Positions 7,229 to 14,229 of a stretch of DNA of 18,013 nucleotides are shown here, piece after piece. The stretch is from Bdellovibrionales bacterium (lineage in GTDB: Bacteria; Bdellovibrionota; Bacteriovoracia; Bacteriovoracales; Bacteriovoracaceae): contig JAHFAA010000014.1 of the NCBI GenBank assembly GCA_023250775.1, positions 1 to 18,013 on the forward strand. The letters run 5' to 3'. The notes under the pieces were generated by a model. The model did not search any database. It was not told the DNA's origin and was given only the letters and a program-made list of their open reading frames with translations. Within the stretch, counting starts at the first letter, position 1, and each line of letters begins with the position of its first letter. Position numbers and translations under genes: made by a program.

Positions 7229-8128
7229 ATGAAACGCACCTATTTACAACTCCTTCTTTTGTTGGCCCTGGGACTGTTTTCATCCCAGACAATTGCTTGG
7301 CAAGGCGATTGTGGTGCCCTTTTCCGCGACCCGTACCACCTCTTTTTAGGTGATAAAGTTTTTCCATCCAAATCTGAACGCCTGGCCCATCAGGCCATCC
7401 ATCGAGATTTGGTGGAAGGTGTTGTGGTGGAAGGTAAGCCCTTTAGCGCCAACAATAATCGCAATGCGCTCTACAAGGTAAAAATCTATAATCCCAAAAC
7501 CAAGCAAACTCGTGATGCCCTCTTTAAGCCTCGTCCTTATGGCGATGGTGATGGCTGGAACCGCGTCCCGATGGAGTGGGTGGCCTACAAAATCAATTTG
7601 TTGTTAGGAATGGATTATATTCCACCGGCGGCCTATCGTTCAAAGGCACAGGGAAATCCTATTACCATCAACGGACAAACCTTTGCAGAAGGTGCCGTGC
7701 TCTACATGGTTCCTGATGCTCACGAGATGAGTAAGGTGCCGGCGAAGGAATGGGAATCTGACCATACCTATACTCCCGCAGAGAAAGAATTATTTTTGAG
7801 TGACGTACGGATCTTTGATTTTCTTCTGGAAAATCCTGATCGTCATATCAATAATTTTTTGCGTGGGCGCCATTGGAAAGACGGTGTTTATCGTCCGGCC
7901 TTGATTGATCAGGCAGCCGATTTAAAAGGCACGGCGACGATTGATTTTTTACGTGGCACAGATGCCTTTCAATCCGGTGCCGTTACAAAAATTCGCCCCA
8001 GAACTCTCGAAGCACTTCGAAACTTAAAACGAAGACATCTCGAATCTCTTGCTCCTCATTTATCTGAAGTGGAAATTGATCAAATCCTGGCACGGCGAGA
8101 TCAGATTCTTGCCTATTTTGGATATTGA
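7229..8128 (+). CDS. Exported Fam20C/PI4K-like protein kinase homologue
   Basis: 299 residues with an N-terminal signal peptide (MKRTYLQ, a run of leucines, cleavage near TIA-W at about 23-24). The rest reads like an atypical secretory-pathway kinase: ALFKP at 97-101 with candidate ATP-binding Lys100; a helix with Glu116 in MEWVAYKINLLLG followed by IPPAAYR (130-137), closely resembling the Fam20C segment with AEIAAF and VPPVAGR; a catalytic-loop block NPDRHINNFL at 202-211, comparable to NMDRH in Fam20C and NTDRGNDNW in type II PI4-kinases; and LIDQA at 225-229 with Asp227 in the DFG-equivalent metal site. It is therefore probably an active phosphotransferase acting outside the cytoplasm, with unknown substrate. 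It is shorter than Fam20C and compact at both ends. It is divergent from a secreted phosphatase-like gene and its stop lies 3 bp from the convergent RmuC stop. Fold assignment is from motifs only; a HipA-like kinase is the main alternative. Confidence 0.7.
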   Translation: MKRTYLQLLLLLALGLFSSQTIAWQGDCGALFRDPYHLFLGDKVFPSKSERLAHQAIHRDLVEGVVVEGKPFSANNNRNALYKVKIYNPKTKQTRDALFKPRPYGDGDGWNRVPMEWVAYKINLLLGMDYIPPAAYRSKAQGNPITINGQTFAEGAVLYMVPDAHEMSKVPAKEWESDHTYTPAEKELFLSDVRIFDFLLENPDRHINNFLRGRHWKDGVYRPALIDQAADLKGTATIDFLRGTDAFQSGAVTKIRPRTLEALRNLKRRHLESLAPHLSEVEIDQILARRDQILAYFGY

Positions 8129-8131
8129 TTT

Positions 8132-9343
8132 TTACGACAATTCTTCCAGGTTGACGTCGCGGAGAACCTTAGTGCTCTTGACACCTAACTCGCGCAATTT
8201 TTCCGCCGACACCATCAAATTGCCACGGCCGGTTTTAAGTTTGCCGGTTACAGTATCGTGTTGGATTTGCAAATCTTTGATGTGCTTACCCATTTTATCA
8301 AAGTCGTCCACGAAGGTCGCAAATTTGTCATAGAGCCGGCCGCCGACCTCAGCAATCTGAAGGGCATTTTTGTGCTGACGTTCTTGCTTCCAAATGGCGG
8401 AGACAGTTCTCAAAGTCGCCAATAAGGTCGTGGGCCCGACCAAAATAACTTTGCGATCCCATCCATAGGTAAAAAGATCTTTTTCGCCCTCGAGAATCAT
8501 CGACAACGCCCCTTCAATGGGGGCAAACATCAACACAAAATCCGGTGTTGTTAGACCTTCGATGGCCTGATAATTTTTACTGGAAAGAATATCAACATGG
8601 GACTTCACGGAAAAAAGAAAATCACGTTTGTATTTCATTCGCTCATCTTCTGAAGTTGCGCCAATCAAACGATCATAGGCGACCAAAGAAACTTTGGAAT
8701 CAATGATGAGAGTTTTTCCTTCCGGCAATTTAATAATGACATCGGGCCTAAGCACGCGCCCATCTTCACTTTTTAAATTCATGCCTTGTGCTTGGGTGAT
8801 AAATTCCTCGCCCGCACGTAACCCTGAGCTTTCAAGAATTTTTTCTAGCACCAATTCGCCCCAGTTACCTTGGGCCTTGACGTCGCCTTTAAGCGCCATG
8901 GTCAAATTTTTGGTTTCGGCCTCCATTTTGCGTCCCATTTCCATCATGCGCAAAATTTCCTGACGGAGCGAAAAAACTTCTCGCCCTTCCTTTTCATAGG
9001 TATCTTCAACTTTTTTTTGCAACTCAACTAACCGCTCCTTAAAAGGGTCTAGCAAAACCTGCAGTCCCTTGGTGGAGCTTTCTTGAAACGACTTCTGCTT
9101 TTCTTCAAAGATTTTTTGCGCCAACTGTTCAAACTGCAAATGACTCAACTTGTCTTTTTCCCCTTGAGAGTCTTGCAAGTTCTTTAAATCATGCTCCAAC
9201 CCGGTCCGTATTTTTTCGACCTCAAGTAAATTTTGTTGAAACCCAGACTTTTCTTTTTCGGCAGACCTATGACGGGCAACCCACCCCACACAAAGGCCCA
9301 AGACGATTCCACAGGCCAAGCACACTATCCCAATTTCCCACAT
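8132..9343 (-). CDS. rmuC: DNA recombination protein RmuC
   Basis: 403 residues from the ATG at 9343, which has GGGAGG about 5 nt upstream; an in-frame GTG at 9358 is less likely. Residues 3-23 are a membrane anchor, followed by a long coiled-coil region (about 28-150). The conserved RmuC core follows: LKGDVKAQGNWGE at 151-163, RPDVIIKLPEGK at 199-210 leading into IIDSKVSL (DxK at 215-217, consistent with a PD-(D/E)xK nuclease-like fold), FAPIEGAL at 273-280 and VGPTTLLATLRTV at 302-314. In E. coli, rmuC limits inversions at short inverted repeats. Length and architecture are normal. The gene is convergent with the kinase-like gene and divergent from the barrel gene. Confidence 0.95.
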   Translation of the reverse strand: MWEIGIVCLACGIVLGLCVGWVARHRSAEKEKSGFQQNLLEVEKIRTGLEHDLKNLQDSQGEKDKLSHLQFEQLAQKIFEEKQKSFQESSTKGLQVLLDPFKERLVELQKKVEDTYEKEGREVFSLRQEILRMMEMGRKMEAETKNLTMALKGDVKAQGNWGELVLEKILESSGLRAGEEFITQAQGMNLKSEDGRVLRPDVIIKLPEGKTLIIDSKVSLVAYDRLIGATSEDERMKYKRDFLFSVKSHVDILSSKNYQAIEGLTTPDFVLMFAPIEGALSMILEGEKDLFTYGWDRKVILVGPTTLLATLRTVSAIWKQERQHKNALQIAEVGGRLYDKFATFVDDFDKMGKHIKDLQIQHDTVTGKLKTGRGNLMVSAEKLRELGVKSTKVLRDVNLEELS

Positions 9344-9479
9344 AGCTGCCTCCCTCACTCACAATGTCTGACTAAAAAACTTTTACTTAAATTTTTATTT
9401 AAAAAAAAATCGATATCTCTTATCCTAAAATCCATTACAGCTCAACATAGCTCAAACCTCATACCAAGGATAGGGAATC
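9344..9479. other. A/T-rich divergent intergenic region (rmuC / barrel gene)
   Basis: This 136-bp spacer holds both upstream regions. It contains a strongly A/T-rich tract at about 9375-9410, including a run of nine A residues, which could act as an UP-type or bent element. Neither promoter can be placed with confidence. AAGGATAGGG at 9466-9475 is the ribosome binding site for the gene starting at 9480. Confidence 0.6.
9439..9455 (+). repeat. Two AGCTCAA repeats one helical turn apart
   Basis: AGCTCAA occurs at 9439-9445 and 9449-9455, exactly 10 bp apart, just upstream of the ribosome binding site of the barrel gene. The spacing would suit a regulator binding one DNA face, but seven-base repeats arise easily by chance. 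Confidence 0.3.
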
Positions 9480-10790
9480 ATGAAGGGATTTAGCAAACTA
9501 GGCCTCACAGGTCTGTTGTTTCTTTACGCGCTTCTGGCGACGCAAACTTACGCCTATGACATCGTCAAACGGACCAAACTCATTGACGATAAATTTAAAA
9601 CTCAAGAGATGTTGCGGCCTTACGGACATGATTTTATTTTGGAACCCCTCAATGTCGCGATCACACCCGATACGCTGGACATGTTGAAGGATTTTAAGAA
9701 AATTTCTGATAAACCCGCAGGAACGAGTGAAACAGAAATTATCTCTACCGCCAATGACGTATTACCCAAATACTATAATAAGGAAAATATTCTGCGTGCC
9801 CGGGTCGTTTTAGGATTTCCTATTTTTAGTTTCAATGCCTTTGGCCTGCGCTGGCAACCAAACTTCAGAGCAGATGCCGGTGCTACCGTTGTCTTGACCC
9901 CGACAGAAGGAACGTTCTCTTTTACTGAGACCGTCAGTACGCTTGAATCATCAGGCCTTGATCCAACAATTGCAGCGGCCCTAAAAAATTGTAATTATAA
10001 TGCGATCGCTGAAGGAGCGGTTGTTATTGATGCCTGTGTCACTCAAGGTGCAATCACACCGGCCCAGAAAACGGCGATTAATGCCCAGTTTCCCAACGTC
10101 GCCACCTTCAAGAAAGATTCAACTCAGTTCAGCTCAACAACCCCTATTCCTGTCGCCAATGTTTATGCAAAGTTTGACGGTAAAGTGGGATTTCCAGTGA
10201 CCTTCACTAAGGATGAACATTTCTTTGGTGAATTCTTTGTGGGAGCGTTAGGACGTTTGGACTTGGACAAATCTTGTAACGCGATCGCGATTTCTTTCAA
10301 GGCCTGCAAAATTGATATGAACCAGAAAAATACCGTTTGGAACACCATTCTTGATGCCAAGGTTGGCTACAAGAATTCCAACTACACCGTCTCTGCAGCG
10401 GTGGAAGAGTTAAAACTGGCCGAGACCTCCAAAACAGAGTCATCGACTCCAATGAAATACGGTTCAGATCCTCTCTTTAGAATTCATGCCCAAGCCGATT
10501 ATCGCTTGTGGATTTTTTCCGCCCAACCCTATGTGGGAACTCATGCACGCAGCGGTTATGGATTTGGTGATGCCTACTACGCTGGCGCTGACTGGGGTGC
10601 TCACGTGTGGGGCGATCGTCTGGGTACAACGTTACGAACGATGGCCGACAAGGAACATTTCACCATCGGCCCTCGTCTCAAACTTTGGTTGATGCAGCTT
10701 GAGCTCATGGCCCAGCTTCCAATGAAAAAGGAAATCGATGGAGTTAAAATTAGTAAGATCTACTCGGGTGATCTTCGCTTTTTCTTCTAA
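9480..10790 (+). CDS. Predicted outer-membrane beta-barrel protein, function unknown
   Basis: 436 residues, no family recognised. A Sec signal covers 1-25 (hydrophobic core, cleavage after TQTYA). The C-terminus reads YSGDLRFFF, with a terminal Phe and alternating aromatic residues, the usual recognition signal for barrel assembly by BamA. Alternating hydrophobic/polar strands are visible at about 105-140, 225-262, 290-310 and 335-436. A less strand-like middle section (about 145-220) is Thr/Ser/Ala-rich and includes two cysteines (171, 186); two more are at 266 and 276, so periplasmic disulfides are possible. The ATG at 9480 is preceded by AAGGATAGGG. It stands alone, with a strong terminator behind it, so it is probably monocistronic. 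A porin-like or structural envelope role is plausible but not shown. Confidence 0.75.
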   Translation: MKGFSKLGLTGLLFLYALLATQTYAYDIVKRTKLIDDKFKTQEMLRPYGHDFILEPLNVAITPDTLDMLKDFKKISDKPAGTSETEIISTANDVLPKYYNKENILRARVVLGFPIFSFNAFGLRWQPNFRADAGATVVLTPTEGTFSFTETVSTLESSGLDPTIAAALKNCNYNAIAEGAVVIDACVTQGAITPAQKTAINAQFPNVATFKKDSTQFSSTTPIPVANVYAKFDGKVGFPVTFTKDEHFFGEFFVGALGRLDLDKSCNAIAISFKACKIDMNQKNTVWNTILDAKVGYKNSNYTVSAAVEELKLAETSKTESSTPMKYGSDPLFRIHAQADYRLWIFSAQPYVGTHARSGYGFGDAYYAGADWGAHVWGDRLGTTLRTMADKEHFTIGPRLKLWLMQLELMAQLPMKKEIDGVKISKIYSGDLRFFF

Positions 10791-10811
10791 TCTTTGTTGA
10801 AAGTTACAATG

Positions 10812-10839
10812 AAAAGGCCTCCAGTTGGAGGCCTTTTTT
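10812..10839. terminator. Bidirectional intrinsic terminator between convergent genes
   Basis: AAAAGGCCTCC - AGTT - GGAGGCCTTTT forms an 11-bp stem with a 4-nt loop, seven base pairs of it G/C-rich. It has a T-run on the plus strand and an A-run that serves the minus strand. It ends the barrel gene and lies at the 3' end of the response-regulator gene, whose stop codon overlaps the T-run. Coordinates are good to about one base. Confidence 0.88.
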
Positions 10840-11293
10840 ATTTTTTTGGTTTTTTTTCGTCATTAAGCAAATGCTGACATTCATCGATCACTTCATCCAG
10901 CGAGACTGGCGGATGCTCATGCATCTTGATCCCTGCTTGTAACCCGTTCGAAACAATTTCCACCAAGGCCTCAAGCTTCGGTTTATTTACAAAATCGAAG
11001 GCGCCATATTTGACCGCCTCAAGCATGGTTTCTTCGGAGCCATAGGCGGTAAAAAAGATGAAAGGGATTTCTACTCCCATATCCCGCACATGTTTAATAA
11101 CCTGCAGGCCATCCATTCCAGGCATTTTGATATCACAGACGATACAATCAATTTTTTCGTGTTTCAAAATTTCCAGGGCCTTATGCCCATTATCGACCGC
11201 AATAATCCTGGACGCCACATCTTCAAGATAGGTCCCCAAACTCTCAAGCAACTGAACCTCGTCATCAATGATTAACAAATTTCCTTGTTTCAT
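10838..11293 (-). CDS. Receiver-domain-only response regulator
   Basis: 151 residues. A CheY-like receiver domain spans about 4-120: acidic pair Asp10/Asp11 in IIDDE, phospho-acceptor Asp54 in CDIKMPGMDG, Thr82 in FFTAYG, and Lys104 in NKP. These are all the residues needed for phosphorylation and switching. No output domain follows, only a 30-residue tail ending in lysines (DEKKPKK). It lies 3 bp after the HD-GYP-like gene, so the two are co-transcribed and probably act together, for example by controlling the HD partner through protein contact. A purine-rich GGGGAAGGGG stretch lies upstream of the ATG. No histidine kinase is present in the window. Confidence 0.92.
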   Translation of the reverse strand: MKQGNLLIIDDEVQLLESLGTYLEDVASRIIAVDNGHKALEILKHEKIDCIVCDIKMPGMDGLQVIKHVRDMGVEIPFIFFTAYGSEETMLEAVKYGAFDFVNKPKLEALVEIVSNGLQAGIKMHEHPPVSLDEVIDECQHLLNDEKKPKK

Positions 11294-11296
11294 TCT

Positions 11297-12025
11297 CTAC
11301 CCCTTCCCCTTTTTCTTTGGGTCCTCACTCTTGATAAACACCTTAACCAAAGCACGGATATTAAGGGGATCGAATTTAACCATCTCCGCACGACTTGTCA
11401 TAAAACGCTTTAATAAGACTATTGGTGCAATTTTCTCATGAACAAGCGCATAAGCAAAATAAGTGGCCAAAGATGCCACTCTGGCCAGGGGATAGATTTT
11501 AAGATTCGTCAGTCTATTAGGAAAACCCGAGCCATCTGCATGTTCATGATGTTGATAAACCACCTGGCGCAGGGCCTCGTCCACAGAAGAGAACTGGAGT
11601 AAAAAGTTGACTCCCACTCTGGGATGCTGATGATAAATCTGCTCTTCTTCTGGAGTTAATTTACTTGGGTGTTTTTGCCTCAAAGCTGCCGGCAACTTCA
11701 TCATCCCCACATTATGCAAGAGACATCCCATCAACAGGCGTTCAAGAGATTTTGGCCCCACCCAATCTAAACTATGCGCGATCGCTGCAGCATAGAACGT
11801 TGCCAACAACACATGGTTAAACTCATCTTTAGGGGATTCCTGCTGATAAAGCACAAAGGTCTTCTTGAGATCGCCGCTACTTTTAATCGTTTTGGAAGCG
11901 TTCATGCATGCAAGACCTGCCGCACGCAGAACTTCGATCGGCACACCTGCAAAATATTCGGGAGGCAGACCTTGAAGAGGATTTTGAAAATCAAATTCTT
12001 TAACCGTCGGTGGCGACTCGGCCAT
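11297..12025 (-). CDS. Degenerate HD-GYP-type domain protein
   Basis: 242 residues from the ATG at 12025, chosen because AGGAGG lies 4 nt before it; an ATG at 12067 in the same frame would add 14 residues but has no such site. The HD-GYP framework is recognisable: LLHNVGMMKLP at about 102-112 in place of the HDIGK motif, HP at 134-135, HHEHADGSGFP at 159-169 in place of HHExxDGxGYP, then ARVASLATY where the family has ARIVxVADxYD. Three expected catalytic or structural features differ: HD is HN (Asn105), the HDxGK lysine is Met, and the late Asp is lost; GYP is GFP. HD-GYP enzymes hydrolyse cyclic-di-GMP. This one is more likely a c-di-GMP binder, a protein-interaction module or an enzyme with altered chemistry. 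It forms an operon with the receiver protein downstream. Confidence 0.82.
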   Translation of the reverse strand: MAESPPTVKEFDFQNPLQGLPPEYFAGVPIEVLRAAGLACMNASKTIKSSGDLKKTFVLYQQESPKDEFNHVLLATFYAAAIAHSLDWVGPKSLERLLMGCLLHNVGMMKLPAALRQKHPSKLTPEEEQIYHQHPRVGVNFLLQFSSVDEALRQVVYQHHEHADGSGFPNRLTNLKIYPLARVASLATYFAYALVHEKIAPIVLLKRFMTSRAEMVKFDPLNIRALVKVFIKSEDPKKKGKG

Positions 12026-12083
12026 AGATCCTCCTGCCTTCTTGCGTGCATCCTGCACTTCTAGCATTGTAGCTCAATGACTG

Positions 12084-12114
12084 GGCCTAGGTTATCCGTA
12101 ATTTTACCTAGGCC
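12084..12114. repeat. Perfect 9-bp inverted repeat upstream of the HD-GYP-like gene
   Basis: GGCCTAGGT (12084-12092) and ACCTAGGCC (12106-12114) are separated by 13 nt. On the plus strand ATTTTT follows, so it could stop antisense transcription from the plus direction. On the minus strand no U-run follows, so it does not look like the terminator of the upstream gene, which has its own. It lies about 60-90 bp before the preferred ATG at 12025 and may be an operator or a leader hairpin. Confidence 0.65.
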
Positions 12115-12136
12115 ATTTTTGTTCAAATGGCCGGGA

Positions 12137-12173
12137 AGAAAAAAACAGAGCAAACTGTTTTAGTTTTTTGCTC
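12137..12173 (-). terminator. Intrinsic terminator of the exported unknown protein gene
   Basis: On the minus strand GAGCAAA ... TTTGCTC (12173-12167 with 12154-12148) forms a 7-bp stem followed by TG and a T-run (complement of the A-run near 12139-12145). The stop codon at 12160-12162 lies in the loop. The stem is modest but the T-run is long. Confidence 0.7.
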
Positions 12174-12894
12174 GAAGAACATATTCTTTATTTTTAACTG
12201 TAAAATAAATACTGGTTACTTTTTTAGCGTTGATATCGTAAATCAGACGTCCTGGCAAAGATGCTGAGGCCTGCCCGCCATTCATGGGTTCAAATCTGAT
12301 GTCGAGAGCATTGGCACCTTGACGAGTGACGTGAAAGCGAACTCTGAAGAATTCCTCATTACCGGTAACGAAAAAAATTCGACCGTCGTACTCCACACCA
12401 AAATCCGGACGGAAAATAAGTAAAAATAGCGATGAGGCATTATGTAGTGGAAGAGAAGAAATATCTTCCTGATCAAGTGAAGTGTAATAGTCAGTATATT
12501 TAAAAGTCTTAACCCCAGAGTCACCGGCGGTTAGGGCGTCAGACAATACTGGTTTAAGACCATTAAATCCTTTATAGAGAAGCTCCTCTTGGTCAAAGCG
12601 TGTGGAGTAGCAATTATAATTGCGGTTGGAGTCTTTGGGATTACGACAGCGAGAATCTAAGAGAGGGCGTCCATCTTCATTGAGTGATGAGACTTCAGTC
12701 AAATCACCTACCGCCATTCCAAAATAGCTGGCCTTCATTTTAACAACCGCTTCGCGAGCACCTTGATTAGGATCTTTTACTGAGACAGACATACTGGCGT
12801 AAACGGGAAACTGATCCAACTCATAGACGTAGTTTTGCGCCGCGCCGGCAGTTAATACCCACAAAGTTGCCAATACACCTAGTACGCATTTCAT
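12160..12894 (-). CDS. Exported protein of unknown function (DUF3108-like at best)
   Basis: 244 residues. A signal peptide covers 1-19 (MKCVLG, hydrophobic core, cleavage after AGAA). The mature part looks beta-rich: YVYELDQFPVYASMSVSV at the start, a middle segment with a Cys pair (RCRNPKDSNRNYNC), then SLPLHNASSLFLLIFRP, FFVTGNEEFFRVRFHV and a final set of strands ending LIYDINAKKVTSIYF. That order resembles the periplasmic DUF3108 fold (a conserved S-L pattern before a strand pair, and a closing strand pair), but the match is loose. The ATG at 12894 is preceded by GAGGAG with 7-nt spacing. It has its own promoter (12924-12953) and terminator (12137-12173), so it is probably a separate transcription unit. 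Confidence 0.75.
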   Translation of the reverse strand: MKCVLGVLATLWVLTAGAAQNYVYELDQFPVYASMSVSVKDPNQGAREAVVKMKASYFGMAVGDLTEVSSLNEDGRPLLDSRCRNPKDSNRNYNCYSTRFDQEELLYKGFNGLKPVLSDALTAGDSGVKTFKYTDYYTSLDQEDISSLPLHNASSLFLLIFRPDFGVEYDGRIFFVTGNEEFFRVRFHVTRQGANALDIRFEPMNGGQASASLPGRLIYDINAKKVTSIYFTVKNKEYVLRAKN

Positions 12895-12923
12895 AAGTCC
12901 ACTCCTCAGTTTTGAGACAGCGT

Positions 12924-12953
12924 ATTAGAAACTAAGTGCGGACACTTTAGCAA
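12924..12953 (-). promoter_or_regulatory. Sigma70-type promoter with a palindrome in the spacer
   Basis: On the minus strand TTGCTA (12953-12948) and TCTAAT (12929-12924) are separated by 18 bp; they match the -35 and -10 at 4 of 6 and 5 of 6. Between them AAGTG-CGGA-CACTT (12934-12947) is a perfect 5-bp inverted repeat, the position expected of a repressor operator. A second small palindrome, AGCAA-TTTT-TTGCT (12949-12962), overlaps the -35. It drives the gene starting at 12894. Confidence 0.5.
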
Positions 12954-12968
12954 TTTTTTGCTGACAGT

Positions 12969-13928
12969 TTAATTTCTATCATTTTCATACACCGATCTTT
13001 TATTAAAAAAGGCGACTTTAAGTGGGAAATTATCATCTTTTCCAAGAGGGATATAAGGTCCGGCGGCCCAGGTCATAAATTGGAAAGAGGCGCCTAAAGC
13101 AAGCTCCACCATCTGACGAAACTCTTCCTTCAACAATTGTGGATCATTGGCGGCAAGCACGAGAGTACCATTGGGACTGAGCCATTCAGTAACACGTTTT
13201 AAAAGACGTGGATAATCTCGATTTAATATAAAGGAATTCTGATGTGAGGGAGGATCAACGATAATAATATCAAAAGGCGCTAGTCGTTTGAAGCGTCCAA
13301 AGGATTTGAGAACATCAAGAGGATGATAAAAAATATTATCATCACAATTATTGAGAGTGTGATTCTCGCGGCCCCAACTTAAAAAGTTTTTTTTCATATC
13401 AACATTATGAACTGCCAAGGCCTGCCCTTTGGCCGCGGCGACTGAGAGCGAACAGGTATAGGAAAAAAGATTGAGCACTCTTTTTTGGTGAGCATTGTGG
13501 ATCAGCCATTCTCGCAAAGGACAGGTATCAAGAAAAAGTCCAACGTTCTGATCTCCCCCTAAATTTATAAGAAATTGCAAATCACCTTCTCGCACCATGA
13601 ATGGCCCGGCCGGAAGTTGGCCATAAAGCACGTCCCAAAAAACTTTGCCTTCGGCACGCGTTTGAATGGAAATACTTTGCATTGAAGAACAACGGAAATG
13701 ACAAAAATATTCTTTGATCGAAGCATAGGACGCAACATCCAGCGGCCGATGCAGGAAGATCACCAGATGGGGTGGGAACCATTCGATCGTGACATGCTCA
13801 AGTCCGGCAAACTCTTTGCCACGGCCATGCATTATTCGAGTGGCAAACGGTGCCCATGAAGCATTTTCAAAATCAAGCTGGTTGAAGCGTGAAGTAAAAT
13901 TATCACTCAGCACGAGATTTCTGCTCAC
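12969..13928 (-). CDS. RlmI/RlmK-like class I SAM-dependent methyltransferase
   Basis: 319 residues. The C-terminal two-thirds is a Rossmann methyltransferase of the RlmI/RlmK type: GLFLDTCPLREWL at 130-142, motif I VLNLFSYTCSLSVAAA at 151-166, an acidic residue in VHNVDMKK (about 173-180), WGRENHTLN at 185-193, and motif IV DPPS at 225-228 followed by HQNSF. These motifs belong to enzymes that methylate 23S rRNA bases. The usual PUA domain is absent; the N-terminal 110 residues form a different, unassigned domain. The start is uncertain: the GTG at 13928 has no Shine-Dalgarno and lies inside the upstream gene (26-nt overlap), and a second GTG at 13913 is possible. Translation is probably coupled. 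It is the last gene of the operon that starts at 16596; rRNA is the likely target but is unproven. Confidence 0.85.
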   Translation of the reverse strand: MSRNLVLSDNFTSRFNQLDFENASWAPFATRIMHGRGKEFAGLEHVTIEWFPPHLVIFLHRPLDVASYASIKEYFCHFRCSSMQSISIQTRAEGKVFWDVLYGQLPAGPFMVREGDLQFLINLGGDQNVGLFLDTCPLREWLIHNAHQKRVLNLFSYTCSLSVAAAKGQALAVHNVDMKKNFLSWGRENHTLNNCDDNIFYHPLDVLKSFGRFKRLAPFDIIIVDPPSHQNSFILNRDYPRLLKRVTEWLSPNGTLVLAANDPQLLKEEFRQMVELALGASFQFMTWAAGPYIPLGKDDNFPLKVAFFNKRSVYENDRN

Positions 13929-14229
13929 GACGGGTTAGGATCAGTTTGATTCTTCGAATCAAGGCCACAATTACACAATAACTTATTGTGATAGACACAT
14001 CAAAAAGAGAATCCTCGATCCTGGCGAATCGAGAAGTAAGATCATAAAGTTCCTTGGAAATCCCCATGGCCAAAACGATGAGAAAGACTTTCCACAAGGC
14101 CCATCCTCGCCGAAGCATGAAGATAGTCACCGCCGCACCAATCACAAAATGCAAGGTTGAATCCAGCGGGATAAAATCCAAAATTTTATAGTGAGAAATC
14201 CAACCGAGTATTGAATTAAGCATCTGCAT
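13903..14229 (-). CDS. Small integral membrane protein, VanZ-like
   Basis: 108 residues from the ATG at 14229 (ATG at 14223 is equally possible). The reading frame stays open further upstream, but that part lies inside the dipeptidase-like gene and is unlikely to be used. About three hydrophobic segments are visible (roughly 24-40, 44-58, 76-92), with a Lys/Arg-rich cytoplasmic tail. The pattern Asp-x-x-x-His-Phe near 23-28 (DSTLHFVIG), then SKELYDLTSRFARIEDSLFDV, recalls the VanZ-like layout of a D-x-x-H-F motif and a later charged E-x-x-D segment, but the match is weak. It overlaps the stop of the upstream gene by 14 nt (or 8 nt), so it is translationally coupled. Function unknown. Confidence 0.65.
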   Translation of the reverse strand: MQMLNSILGWISHYKILDFIPLDSTLHFVIGAAVTIFMLRRGWALWKVFLIVLAMGISKELYDLTSRFARIEDSLFDVSITISYCVIVALIRRIKLILTRREQKSRAE

